The notes under the pieces were generated by a model. The model saw only the letters and a list, made by a program, of their open reading frames with translations, was not told the DNA's origin and made no database searches. Positions 17,689-26,814 of a stretch of 64,000 bases of DNA are shown piece after piece. Origin of the DNA: an uncultured Bacteriovoracaceae bacterium (GTDB taxonomy: Bacteria > Bdellovibrionota > Bacteriovoracia > Bacteriovoracales > Bacteriovoracaceae); assembly GCA_937923325.1 (NCBI GenBank), contig CAKZUQ010000003.1, forward strand, positions 1 to 64,000, in the 5' to 3' direction. The stretch's first letter is position 1, and every line of letters starts with the position of its first letter. The position numbers and the translations under genes are program-made.

Positions 17689-19793
17689 TAGTTCATAAAT
17701 ACCGGATCAGCTGGCAATGACTCGTCTTCATATACTTTGTTGTTATGAAGAATTCTATATTTCTTTGAGTTAGATATGCTCTCTCTATAAGGTAAAGATC
17801 TTTCTAGAAAGTGAAATGGCCTTGCTTTAAAGTATATATCAACTAAAATTCTAAAATTAGCTTTTTTATCATCTTCAGTTTTTCCAAAGATTAACTGATG
17901 TAAAATTTCTTCTTCTGTGTATTCTTTTTGACTTTCATTATATAAAAATGCACTTCTTAAAGTTGTATTATTACCATATTGGTCATATTCAGTTATCAAG
18001 CTATTTGAAGTAATACATGTATTAATAGCAAGTACTCCCTGATCCTTTAGACTTGATAATTCTCCATCCTCAATTGTCCCGTTTATGTTTTTATCTATCC
18101 ATATCTTAAGTGTTTTATATTCTGCACTCCATGGACCAATATATCTATCCTTCACTTCCTGCCTAATAATCTCTAATTGCTCTTCTGATGGAGTTCCTTC
18201 ATAGTACAACTGTTGAACTGGTGTTTTACATGCTAGTTCTTTACCCACAAAGTCTTGAAGGGCGGTAAACCCATTATCATACTTTTTCTCAGGCGCATTA
18301 GGGTTCTTAAACTCAGAACCAAATAAATGAACGCTAGTAACTTCACCTTCACTTGGTGGCAAGATTAAGAATCCATCATCTGCTACTCTTTGCCACATAT
18401 AATCTTTTGGAGATATTATTCCAGTCGTTGAAGTATCTGCTAATTCTATTGATTGAACTTTTTGAATTCTTCCTCCAAGCCAAGCACTTCTGTGTGAGTA
18501 ACTATTTTCTGAACTTGTATTTACTAATGACTCATCATTTTCTGTTATTGATGCGTTAGCTAGATTAAAAAACACCCCCCAAAATTCACTTGTTGTTCTT
18601 AGGTATGGCCTTCCCAAATCTAATACTATCGGTGTATATCTTGCTGAGATAACTCTAGAGTTTCCAACGTCACAATTCATTCTTTGTAAAACTTGAGGTA
18701 TTCCTTCATAGGCCTTATAAGTTGCTGTATAGCTTTTATTTTTTACTGTACGTTCACTGGATAAATATCCCGATATTTTTTGTCTTTTCCTGAAAATACT
18801 TTTTAAGTTGAAGATATCTTTTAATCTTCTTTCAACATCTTTATTTCTTCCAACGCTTGCAACATCTGAATACATAATTTCAATGTCATTATTTGTCGAT
18901 AGAATTTCTGTTCTTAAGTCGGCCAAATAAATTTTTCCAATCGGAAATTCCTCACTTGGATTTGCTGTTGCATATTCTGCAATATCAGATACCGCTCTAA
19001 GACCAGAGCCAGTCTTATGCATATTGTATGCATTCCATGCAGAAAATGGATTACCACTAGCAAAAGACGTATAGTTTCTATAATTTGATTTAACTTTAGT
19101 ATCTACAGTTACAATAGAGAAATACTGCATTTTACCTTCTAAAAATTCTGACTTTGCAGTCACTGTATCAACCTTATATGTCTTATTTGATGTTTCAAGA
19201 TAACCTTTACCTGAATGATCCTCTCTTAAGATTGATCTTACATAGGCCATATAAGAGATTTTATCGTGCTTATCTCCAGTTGAAAGAGAATATTCCACAG
19301 GAACAATTAGTGGTAAATTTTCACCTTCGTTAATCTTTTTAAGCCTTTCAACTGCTAATCTTTGAACGTATTTCTTTTCAATTTCATAGGCTGAGTGCAT
19401 ATCACTATATTCTGTGGCGTCATCATCTTGAATAATACTTGTAAGTGCTTTTGCTCTTATATCAAGATCAACTCCTTCTTCAAATTGATTACACCTAGAA
19501 ACCCACTGAAAGTTTTCGGAGTCTTCTTTATAAACATTAATAGGTAAGTAAGAGTCACCTAAATCAAAGTTTGAATCAGATCCATTCCAAAGCATTTCAT
19601 ATAAATCATCATTATCTTCAACCAAATCTGTTAAATTATCTAATTTTTGTGTTGAAAATGCTGTCGCTTCCAATGCTTCTTGTTCTGATTGAGAAGCTCT
19701 GTATAGATGCGCATTTTGCCCACACTGTGTATATATAAGAGTAGTTGAACCAAGTGTTGAGGCCAATAAAAAGATTCTAAGTGCATTTTTCAT
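17688..19793 (-). CDS. Putative lipoprotein with an EF-hand loop
   Basis: The 701-residue protein has a signal sequence (MKNALRIFLLASTLGSTTLIYTQC) ending at a cysteine, but the residues before it (Y-T-Q) do not fit the usual lipobox with a small residue at -1. Residues 567-578 (DKNINGTIEDGE) match all positions of a 12-residue EF-hand calcium loop. The rest looks like a soluble extracytoplasmic protein with no family I can name. It is co-transcribed with the LspA-HAMP gene, whose start overlaps this stop, so it may be the private substrate of that enzyme. A tandem 22-bp repeat lies directly upstream. AGGAAAA precedes the ATG. Confidence 0.75.
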   Translation of the reverse strand: MKNALRIFLLASTLGSTTLIYTQCGQNAHLYRASQSEQEALEATAFSTQKLDNLTDLVEDNDDLYEMLWNGSDSNFDLGDSYLPINVYKEDSENFQWVSRCNQFEEGVDLDIRAKALTSIIQDDDATEYSDMHSAYEIEKKYVQRLAVERLKKINEGENLPLIVPVEYSLSTGDKHDKISYMAYVRSILREDHSGKGYLETSNKTYKVDTVTAKSEFLEGKMQYFSIVTVDTKVKSNYRNYTSFASGNPFSAWNAYNMHKTGSGLRAVSDIAEYATANPSEEFPIGKIYLADLRTEILSTNNDIEIMYSDVASVGRNKDVERRLKDIFNLKSIFRKRQKISGYLSSERTVKNKSYTATYKAYEGIPQVLQRMNCDVGNSRVISARYTPIVLDLGRPYLRTTSEFWGVFFNLANASITENDESLVNTSSENSYSHRSAWLGGRIQKVQSIELADTSTTGIISPKDYMWQRVADDGFLILPPSEGEVTSVHLFGSEFKNPNAPEKKYDNGFTALQDFVGKELACKTPVQQLYYEGTPSEEQLEIIRQEVKDRYIGPWSAEYKTLKIWIDKNINGTIEDGELSSLKDQGVLAINTCITSNSLITEYDQYGNNTTLRSAFLYNESQKEYTEEEILHQLIFGKTEDDKKANFRILVDIYFKARPFHFLERSLPYRESISNSKKYRILHNNKVYEDESLPADPVFMN

Positions 19794-19802
19794 GAATTTT
19801 CC

Positions 19803-19854
19803 TATATTTTATTAATTTAAGAACTATATTTTATTAATTTAAGAACTATATTTT
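19803..19854. repeat. Tandem 22-bp direct repeat in a 5' leader
   Basis: Two exact copies (19803-19824 and 19825-19846) are followed by an 8-base partial third copy. The repeat begins 9 bases upstream of the start codon of the 701-residue gene on the minus strand, so it lies in its leader or promoter. Each copy contains AT-rich, -10-like sequence. It is a local duplication, not a CRISPR array. Confidence 0.8.
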
Positions 19855-19873
19855 CAATACCTCTATTTATTAA

Positions 19874-19889
19874 AAATATTATAATATTT
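19874..19889. repeat. 16-bp AT-only perfect palindrome
   Basis: AAATATTATAATATTT reads the same on both strands. It lies between the ftsZ terminator and the tandem repeat upstream of the 701-residue gene. It may be an operator or part of a promoter, but AT-only palindromes also arise by chance in DNA this AT-rich. Confidence 0.3.
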
Positions 19890-19984
19890 ACTGATTTTTA
19901 CATCAATAGATACCAAACTTTCCCAATCTATTTTTCAAATAAATTATATTGTTTTTCTTTAACTTTTTTAAACAAAAAAAAAAA

Positions 19985-20002
19985 CCTATTCAATTGAATA
20001 GG
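19985..20002 (-). terminator. Rho-independent terminator after ftsZ
   Basis: CCTATTCAATTGAATAGG is a perfect palindrome that can form a 7-8 bp stem. On the minus strand it is followed by a long T-run and preceded by an A-run, starting 27 bases after the ftsZ stop. It closes the dcw operon. The flanking runs make it potentially bidirectional. Confidence 0.9.
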
Positions 20003-20028
20003 CCTTTTTTTTAGAATGTTCTTTTTTA

Positions 20029-21486
20029 TTAGTTTCTAGTTATGTTTTCTGCTCTATTAGATTCTTTGTTTAAGAATGAAGGAGTATCAAATTCATCTTC
20101 ATCAAAGTTCATAAAGCCTAACTTTTCAGCAATTGTCTTTGCTCTACCAGCTTCTTTTTTTACAGGAGCTTCGTCTCTAATAATAGTTGGCTCATCTGTG
20201 TACTCAGAACTAGTGTTTTGCATATTCTGATATTGACTAGCAGCACTTTGGATACTTTGAGCTAAATTTAGCTTTGGTGCTATAGTTGTTCTTTCTTCAA
20301 TTTTTTCCTGTGCAACTGCTAACTCTTGCTCTGTTACTTCATTTTTAGAATCTTGATTTAAGAAAGTATCTAATCTTGAAGTGTCAGAGTTTACACTTGC
20401 ACCTAAATCACTTGAAACTTGAGTTTGAACAGGTACTGCTGCTTGTGCTTGAACAGGTGCTACGTTTACAGTTGTTTCAATATTGTTTGATTTCATAGTG
20501 TTTGAACTAACAAATTCAGTAGCTCCACCAAGCCCAGTAGCAATGACTGTTACTTTTATCTCATTATCGTCAAAGTTTTCATCGATAACTGTACCAAAAA
20601 TAATTTCAGCATCTTCATCAGCAGCTTCCATTATTAATGTCATTGCTTCATTTGCCTCATGCATAGATAGAGAGTTATTCCCAGTGATGTTAACGATAAT
20701 TCCAGTAGCTCCATCAATTGTTATATCTTCTAATAGAGGAGAACTAATAGCTTCTGTTGCAGCTTTTACTGATCTATTTTCACCAGTTGCAATTCCAGTT
20801 CCCATTAAAGCTAGACCTTTATTGGCCATTACAGTACTAACGTCTGCAAAATCGGCATTTATAAATCCAGTGTTATTAATTAAATCCGAAATACCTTGAA
20901 CAGCATGTAATAAAACTTCATCTGCTTTTCTAAAAGTATCGATTAAAGAAAGAGTTTCACCTGCTAATTGAAGTAACTTTTGATTTGGAATAGTTATTAA
21001 TGAATCTACCGATTCTTCTAAAGCCTCAATACCAAAGTCAGCTTGCTTTCTTCTTTTTTTACCCTCAAACATAAATGGCTTTGTTACGACACCAACAGTT
21101 AATGCTCCAAGCTCTTTAGAGAGTTTTGCAATAACTGGAGCAGCTCCGGTTCCTGTTCCACCACCCATTCCGGCAGTTACAAAAACCATATCAGCACCAT
21201 CAATAATTTCACTTAATCTTTCATAGTCATCTAAAGCAGCTTTTCTTCCAACTTCTGGATTAGCCCCTGCTCCAAGACCTTTAGTAAGGTCGTTTCCTAA
21301 TTGTATTTTTGTAGGAGCTAAGTTTGCAGCTAAAGCTTGTGAGTCAGTATTTGCTACAATAAACTCAACACCAGCAAGACCAGATCTTATCATTGTATTA
21401 ACAGCGTTACATCCGCCACCACCAACACCGATGACTTTTATTTTTGCTCCTAAAACTTCTTCACTATTATTTGCAACTTCAAACAT
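20029..21486 (-). CDS. ftsZ: Cell division GTPase FtsZ
   Basis: The tubulin-like GTPase forms the Z-ring that recruits the division machinery. I start it at 21486 ([10 protein letters not shown], 485 residues) because GGAGGAATTT lies just upstream; the longer frame from 21522 would run into ftsA. The nucleotide signature [10 protein letters not shown] is at about residues 108-117, with the N-terminal [14 protein letters not shown] loop. After about residue 330 comes a variable Gln/Val/Ala-rich linker. The C-terminus has [10 protein letters not shown], a form of the conserved tail peptide (usually DIPAFLR-like) that binds FtsA, followed by a dozen extra residues. It is the last gene of the cluster, 13 bases after ftsA, and is followed by a terminator. 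Confidence 0.98.
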   Translation of the reverse strand: MFEVANNSEEVLGAKIKVIGVGGGGCNAVNTMIRSGLAGVEFIVANTDSQALAANLAPTKIQLGNDLTKGLGAGANPEVGRKAALDDYERLSEIIDGADMVFVTAGMGGGTGTGAAPVIAKLSKELGALTVGVVTKPFMFEGKKRRKQADFGIEALEESVDSLITIPNQKLLQLAGETLSLIDTFRKADEVLLHAVQGISDLINNTGFINADFADVSTVMANKGLALMGTGIATGENRSVKAATEAISSPLLEDITIDGATGIIVNITGNNSLSMHEANEAMTLIMEAADEDAEIIFGTVIDENFDDNEIKVTVIATGLGGATEFVSSNTMKSNNIETTVNVAPVQAQAAVPVQTQVSSDLGASVNSDTSRLDTFLNQDSKNEVTEQELAVAQEKIEERTTIAPKLNLAQSIQSAASQYQNMQNTSSEYTDEPTIIRDEAPVKKEAGRAKTIAEKLGFMNFDEDEFDTPSFLNKESNRAENITRN

Positions 21487-21499
21487 AAATTCCTCCGAA

Positions 21500-22744
21500 T
21501 TAAAAAATCTCTTTAAATACACTCTTTAAAGAGTTGCTAAATCTTCCAAACGCATCGTTCTCAGATTTACTTTTATCTTTATTTCTTTTTATCTTACTCA
21601 TATCAACATCTTTAGTACTCTCAAGCATTAAACCTAATACTGTTGAAAACTTCGGATTTTGCATTACATTAGTCATTCCACCAAATGGGGCAGGGTAACC
21701 AATTTTGCATGGTTTTTCTAAAACGTATTCACCTAAAGTTTGTAGTCCTTTAATTAAAGATCCACCACCAGTAACTACATAACCTCCAGAAATAATATCA
21801 CCCAAATTCTTCTCTGTAATTATTGAAGAAACAATATTAAATAGTTCTTCACTTCTTGCTCCTAGAACTTCTGCAACTCGACCTAATCTAACTTCTCTAG
21901 GTTTTGTTCCAGAGAGTCCCTGGACTGAAATATGAGCTGATTGGTTTATTTCTTCTGGTAATACTGAACCGTGATTTATTTTTATTCTTTCTGCTTCACT
22001 ATGTGGAATTTTTAAAGCAACTGCTAAATCATTTGTAAAATGATTTCCTCCAACTGGTATTATTTGAGAGTGAATCAAAGAGTTGTCTTTCCAAACAGCA
22101 ATATCAGTAGTTCCACCACCGATGTCAACTAAAACAACGCCTAACTCTTTTTCTTCATTTGTTAGAACAGATCTCGATGAAGCAATTGGTTGTAATATTA
22201 TATTTTCTGGATGAATACCTGCAGCTTCTACACACTTCATTAAATTTTGAATTAGAGGTGTTTTTCCCGTTACAATATGAACATGTGCTTCTAATCTAGA
22301 TCCACACATCCCAACAGGATTTTTTATTCCCGAAGTGTTATCAACTCTAAATTCCTGAGGGATAACATGTAAAACTTCTCTATCAGAAGGAATTAAGACA
22401 GCTTTAGCAGCCTCTATAACTCTATCTAAATCTGACTTTGATATTTCTTTACCTTTAACAGCAACTACTCCAGAGCTGTTAAAACAATATATATGATTTC
22501 CTGCAATTCCAATCGTAGCATTACCGATATCATTTACACCGGCCATTTGCTTAGCATCTTCAATAGAGCAACTTATAGATCTAACAGTTTTATCAATATT
22601 TACGACTGAACCTTTTTTAAGGCCATAACTTGGATGTGAGCCTACACCAATGATTTCAAGACCATCTGACGTTTTCTCACCAATGATTGTACAAACCTTT
22701 GTGGTTCCTACATCAAGAGCTACTACTAATTGTTTTTCATTCAT
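21500..22744 (-). CDS. ftsA: Cell division protein FtsA
   Basis: This actin-like ATPase of 414 residues tethers FtsZ filaments to the inner membrane. It shows the phosphate-1 motif [13 protein letters not shown] near the start, [12 protein letters not shown] in the middle, and VVTGGGS near residue 323. It ends in [12 protein letters not shown], a good amphipathic membrane-targeting helix. AAAGGAATCTC stands before the ATG. A perfect TATAAT in the gap upstream may give ftsA-ftsZ extra expression. It lies between ftsQ and ftsZ as in most dcw clusters. Confidence 0.97.
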   Translation of the reverse strand: MNEKQLVVALDVGTTKVCTIIGEKTSDGLEIIGVGSHPSYGLKKGSVVNIDKTVRSISCSIEDAKQMAGVNDIGNATIGIAGNHIYCFNSSGVVAVKGKEISKSDLDRVIEAAKAVLIPSDREVLHVIPQEFRVDNTSGIKNPVGMCGSRLEAHVHIVTGKTPLIQNLMKCVEAAGIHPENIILQPIASSRSVLTNEEKELGVVLVDIGGGTTDIAVWKDNSLIHSQIIPVGGNHFTNDLAVALKIPHSEAERIKINHGSVLPEEINQSAHISVQGLSGTKPREVRLGRVAEVLGARSEELFNIVSSIITEKNLGDIISGGYVVTGGGSLIKGLQTLGEYVLEKPCKIGYPAPFGGMTNVMQNPKFSTVLGLMLESTKDVDMSKIKRNKDKSKSENDAFGRFSNSLKSVFKEIF

Positions 22745-22828
22745 TTTGAGATTCCTTTCTCACCATACTTTTTCTTAATACAGTCACAGATTCTTTCTGT
22801 TTCTTTAAGGCAAAATTTACCGCACCTT

Positions 22829-22834
22829 ATTATA
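22829..22834 (-). promoter_or_regulatory. Possible -10 element for ftsA-ftsZ
   Basis: On the minus strand the 105-base gap between ftsQ and ftsA holds an exact TATAAT at 22834-22829. The matching -35 is poor (TTCTGA-like at 16 bases), so the promoter call is tentative. Internal promoters before ftsA/ftsZ are common in dcw clusters. Confidence 0.35.
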
Positions 22835-22849
22835 ATGCTAAGGGGCAAT

Positions 22850-23575
22850 TCAGAACTTGACAACAACTTTCTTCGTATTTGTCAGATTTATTACAGTCGG
22901 TATTCTCTTTTTCTTCTTCATAAAAGTTATGATTTCTTTAAGTTTTCCGACTTTTTCACTCCAGTAATTCTTTCCCAAAAAGGCACTACTGGGTCTATTT
23001 TGCACCGATAGAATAATAGTTAACTCATTGTTTTCATTAATAATCACCTCAGATATTTTTTTTCTAAAGGCATAATCCATATCAGATATCAGCCTTGTTA
23101 TATCTTCGTGCAATTTACTGTCCAACCCTTTGACTGGTATCGCCAAATGTGGAATTTTTCCCTTTAAAATCTTTTCAGACCTAAGCAAAACTTCATATGT
23201 TGGATCTAATAATTTTCCATTATCTGCTAATACCGCAGTATAAAACTCATCACCGTTTTCTTTATAAATTTGAACCTTCATTAATGGTGCAGGACAGTTA
23301 TAATTGAACTTTATACTATCTCTAAGAGGGTCAAAAGATATCTTATATTCCGACAAAAAGTACTTTTCATCTAATTTGTTTTTAACAATTAGTTCTTTCA
23401 CTGATTTTAGTGATTTTGATTTCTCAAACTCTTTAACTAGTTCAAGAGTTAGTTTTCCAGCAGCATTAGAAGGACATTCACCAAAATAAGTCCTGTAGTC
23501 GACCTTCTTTGAAAGTCTTTTTGATGCCAATGAAGTGATGCTAAAAAGTACTAAAATCGTAATAAATTTATTCAT
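22850..23575 (-). CDS. ftsQ: FtsQ/DivIB-like division protein
   Basis: The 241-residue protein sits between murB and ftsA, the usual ftsQ place. It has a hydrophobic N-terminus (MNKFITILVLFSITSLA) that could be a membrane anchor or signal peptide, and a periplasmic remainder. The C-terminal part (KVGKLKEIITFM and IPTVINLTNTKKVVVKF) fits the end of the FtsQ beta domain, where a line of the form I-D-L-x-x-x-x-x-V-x-V is common. The N-terminal POTRA region is very divergent. FtsQ links FtsL and FtsB to the rest of the divisome. The assignment relies on synteny together with this C-terminal match. Confidence 0.75.
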   Translation of the reverse strand: MNKFITILVLFSITSLASKRLSKKVDYRTYFGECPSNAAGKLTLELVKEFEKSKSLKSVKELIVKNKLDEKYFLSEYKISFDPLRDSIKFNYNCPAPLMKVQIYKENGDEFYTAVLADNGKLLDPTYEVLLRSEKILKGKIPHLAIPVKGLDSKLHEDITRLISDMDYAFRKKISEVIINENNELTIILSVQNRPSSAFLGKNYWSEKVGKLKEIITFMKKKKRIPTVINLTNTKKVVVKF

Positions 23576-23584
23576 AGAATAATG

Positions 23585-24457
23585 TTAGTCAATTTTTACT
23601 TCTAATTCAAATTTTTGCCCGTAAAAGGTTTCTAACTGGTAGTTTATATATTCGATGAGTTCTTTGAAGTCCTCATAACTGGCATTAGTGTTTTCTATAA
23701 AGTTTGCATGGACTGAGCTTATTTTTAACCCTTTGTAACAAAATCCCTTTAAACCAAGTAAATCTATTGCTTGGCCAGCACTGATTCTATTCGAATTTTT
23801 AAAGACACATCCACAATTTGCTGTTCCCCAAGGTTGATCAACTTTTCTTTTATTTAGATATTCTAAGATTTCTTCTTTTACGTTTTCTCTTTGTCCTTTA
23901 TGGATCAAAGTTGCTGCTATAACAATGTCTCCTTTTTTTAGGAAGTTATTGTTTCTGTAACTAAACATTCCTTCAAAGTTAACAATTGATTCAATAGATA
24001 ACTCTTTTCTTAAAACCGTTACTGACTTAACAATATCTTTTATTTCACCAATTCTTGTTCCTGCGTTCATGGCAATTGCGCCGCCTAAAGTAGCAGGTAT
24101 TCCTGTTAATACTTGCCAGCCATCTAAATTGAATTTCCTAGCAGCTGAAGATAATTGATTTAAACTAATAGAAGCACTTAATGTGTACTCTTCTTTATAC
24201 TCATTTAAATTATCAATATTTGGTAGTTTGAGTTTAATGTACACACTACCTTCACTCAAAATTTGATTTGCACCTAGGCCTAATAATGTGTATTTAACCT
24301 TTTTTGCTTTAAATTCCTTTATAAGAAACTTCAACGACTCGATTGACTTAACAATATAAAGATCAGCTTTTACTTTAATTTTTATAGTAGAGTAGTTTGT
24401 TAAATCTGTATTTATTTTATAGTCAATATCTTTATACTGAGTATTAAGGCTAGACAC
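23585..24457 (-). CDS. murB: UDP-N-acetylenolpyruvoylglucosamine reductase MurB
   Basis: MurB reduces UDP-GlcNAc-enolpyruvate to UDP-MurNAc with NADPH and bound FAD in the cytoplasm. The 290-residue protein shows the FAD-binding segment (YTLLGLGANQILSEG), GIPATLGGAIAMNAG, and GCVFKNSNRISAGQAIDLLGLKG (split here by my reading into GCVFKNS, which holds the catalytic Ser, and SAGQAIDLLG). HANFIENTNA near the C-terminus supplies further active-site residues. The start overlaps the murC stop by 8 bases. Confidence 0.96.
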   Translation of the reverse strand: MSSLNTQYKDIDYKINTDLTNYSTIKIKVKADLYIVKSIESLKFLIKEFKAKKVKYTLLGLGANQILSEGSVYIKLKLPNIDNLNEYKEEYTLSASISLNQLSSAARKFNLDGWQVLTGIPATLGGAIAMNAGTRIGEIKDIVKSVTVLRKELSIESIVNFEGMFSYRNNNFLKKGDIVIAATLIHKGQRENVKEEILEYLNKRKVDQPWGTANCGCVFKNSNRISAGQAIDLLGLKGFCYKGLKISSVHANFIENTNASYEDFKELIEYINYQLETFYGQKFELEVKID

Positions 24458-25808
24458 CTTCTACTCCAAGATAATTTCTAAAACTTGCACTTATAGGTCC
24501 AGCACCTAAACATAATAAAACTTCTTTTGATTTGTTAATAGATTCAACAATTGGCTTGATCTCAACTAGACTAGAAATGTATTTTTTATTTTCAACTTTA
24601 ATTTCTTTAAATAGTTTTTTAGAATTTATATCTTTAATAGGAAGTTCACTTGCAGCATAAATTGGAAATAAGTTTAATTCATCACTTGCACCAAAGCAGT
24701 CACAAAATTCATTCCAAAAATTTCTTGTTCTTGTATATCTATGAGGCTCAAAGAAAACTCTTAGCTGATATCCAGGATAGTCTGACTTTACAGCATTTAT
24801 TAGTTTATCAATTTCAGTAGGGTGATGAGCATAATCATCTATAATTATTCTAGACTCATCTTTATAAAGTAAATCATATCTTCTTTTTATTCCATCAATT
24901 GAATCTATAATCTTTTCAATTCTTATAAGGTTTATATCCTTTTCTATTAAGTACACAATTCCAGCAACAAGGTTACTTATATTGTAGTCACCAGTAATGT
25001 TTGTCTTTAAAGTATGATTCTCATTTTTAAACGTTAAAGAGAATTCAGTTTGTCCAAATTGCATTTTAATTATCTTAAATTTATAATCACAATCTTTTGA
25101 TTGCCCAAATGAAATATATTCACTTGTCTCTTTTATCAACTCTTTTACATTTTGGTCGTCGAAGTTTAATATTAAAATTTTTGAATTTTCTGTTGCATAC
25201 TTTTTAAACGCATTCTTTAATTTTTCAAAGCTCCCATAAAAATCAACATGATCATCATCTATATTTGTAATTATAGAATACTCTGAGTTTAAATAATGAA
25301 ATGATGAATCCGATTCATCAGCTTCAATTACGAAATGATTCTTACCATAATTAGAATTACTCTTAGTATTTTTTAGTACCCCTCCAACTATAAAACTTGG
25401 ATTTTCATTTAATTTAATAAGCATTTCAGATAGGTAACAAGATGTTGTTGTTTTACCATGAGATCCAGCAACAGAGACAGAATTTTTATCATTAGATATT
25501 AAGGCTAGCATTTGTGCTCTTTTGAGAATCGGTACACCCAGTGCTTTAGCCTTTTTAAGTTCCGGATTATCTTCTTTGACAGCTGAGGTTATTACAACAC
25601 AATCAATAGATTCACTTATATTTTTTTCATCATGCCCAATATTGATATTTACATCAAAAGACTTTAATCTTTTTGTGTTTTCGTTCTCATTCAAATCAGA
25701 TCCACTTATATTTTTTTCCATTTTGGCCAATACAAATGCGATAGCACTCATGCCTATGCCACCAATTCCAACAAAGTGAATATGATTATATTTATTTAAG
25801 ATATTCAT
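24450..25808 (-). CDS. murC: UDP-N-acetylmuramate-L-alanine ligase MurC
   Basis: MurC adds L-Ala to UDP-MurNAc with ATP. The 452-residue protein has the N-terminal GIGGIGMSAIA fold, the ATP loop AGSHGKTTTS, an intact NIDDDHVDFYG with the catalytic His, GIKRRYDLL, and DDYAHHPTEI near residue 325. All Mur-ligase hallmarks are present, in contrast to MurD in the same operon. Its start overlaps the murG stop by 17 bases. Confidence 0.97.
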   Translation of the reverse strand: MNILNKYNHIHFVGIGGIGMSAIAFVLAKMEKNISGSDLNENENTKRLKSFDVNINIGHDEKNISESIDCVVITSAVKEDNPELKKAKALGVPILKRAQMLALISNDKNSVSVAGSHGKTTTSCYLSEMLIKLNENPSFIVGGVLKNTKSNSNYGKNHFVIEADESDSSFHYLNSEYSIITNIDDDHVDFYGSFEKLKNAFKKYATENSKILILNFDDQNVKELIKETSEYISFGQSKDCDYKFKIIKMQFGQTEFSLTFKNENHTLKTNITGDYNISNLVAGIVYLIEKDINLIRIEKIIDSIDGIKRRYDLLYKDESRIIIDDYAHHPTEIDKLINAVKSDYPGYQLRVFFEPHRYTRTRNFWNEFCDCFGASDELNLFPIYAASELPIKDINSKKLFKEIKVENKKYISSLVEIKPIVESINKSKEVLLCLGAGPISASFRNYLGVEGV

Positions 25809-26814
25809 AAATTGATTCTTTTATTTTATTTGCTGCTGACATCTCTTCTATTTTTTCAGAAATTTCAAACCTTTTATCTGCAACAATTACTTCTACTGAT
25901 TTAATTATATCCCTAGCTACTTCTTCATTATTTTTTGTTGAGTCTATTATTTCAACATGAAACAATTTTTCTGATTTAATTGATTTTGCATTTAAAAGTT
26001 GATGATTATCTGTAGCGTATTTAAATGGAACTAAGACAGAAGGTCTTTTAACAATTTCCAATTCAGAAATTGTTGATGCTCCACTTCTTGCAATAATTAT
26101 ATTCGACCAATTATATAACTTTTGCATATTTTCGATATATTCAATTTGTTCATAATTTTCATTAATAAATTTTGATTTATTACCAAGTCCAACTTGATGT
26201 TTAATTTCATATTTTTTATTTTCAGATAAAAGATGTGCTGCTTTTTCAAGTTGCTTCGCACCTAAACTTCCACCAAACACAAGAATATTTATTTTTTCTT
26301 TTAGTATATTTTTTGAAAACTTTATATTTGATCTAATTGGGTTCTTTGAAAATATAACTTTTTTTGAATTTGTTATCCCAATTGTATTTTTAAAGCTTAT
26401 AAACACTAGGTTCGAAATTTTAGACAATATTCTGTTTGTAAGACCAGCAGCTGCATTTTGTTCGACTATAAAAACAGGAATAAATATTATTTTTGCAACT
26501 AATAAAGAAGGCCCACAAATATATCCTCCAGTTCCTATTACAAACTCTGGTCTTTCTTTTAAATATGAAACAAATATTTTAAAGAACACTACTAAATTTA
26601 TTAATACATTCTTTAATAATACTATGGGATTTTTCGACCTTAAGGGCTTTCCGTTTAAATGACTTACTTTTTGATTTTTAAATAGTTTGTAGTCTAATTT
26701 TCTAGTTCCTGATATAAACTCTACTTTATAATCATCGTTAAATGTATCGGCCAAACTTAATGCTGCATTTATATGACCACCAGTTCCACCAGCACATATC
26801 ACTATTTTTTTCAT
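25792..26814 (-). CDS. murG: Lipid II-forming GlcNAc transferase MurG
   Basis: MurG transfers GlcNAc to lipid I on the cytoplasmic face of the inner membrane to give lipid II. The 340-residue GT28 protein has the N-terminal loop AGGTGGHINAAL, the second domain loop VFGGSLGAKQ, and the acceptor/donor site IARSGASTISEL, followed by FKYATDNHQ. The start and the ftsW stop share a base (TAATG-type overlap). Confidence 0.97.
   Translation of the reverse strand: MKKIVICAGGTGGHINAALSLADTFNDDYKVEFISGTRKLDYKLFKNQKVSHLNGKPLRSKNPIVLLKNVLINLVVFFKIFVSYLKERPEFVIGTGGYICGPSLLVAKIIFIPVFIVEQNAAAGLTNRILSKISNLVFISFKNTIGITNSKKVIFSKNPIRSNIKFSKNILKEKINILVFGGSLGAKQLEKAAHLLSENKKYEIKHQVGLGNKSKFINENYEQIEYIENMQKLYNWSNIIIARSGASTISELEIVKRPSVLVPFKYATDNHQLLNAKSIKSEKLFHVEIIDSTKNNEEVARDIIKSVEVIVADKRFEISEKIEEMSAANKIKESIYEYLK

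Noticed and set aside
19803..19854. Tandem repeat as a CRISPR array
   Set aside because: The copies are directly adjacent without spacers and only two are complete.
20483..20899. 138-codon plus-strand frame inside ftsZ
   Set aside because: Antisense to a fully conserved FtsZ core, with no ribosome site or known family.
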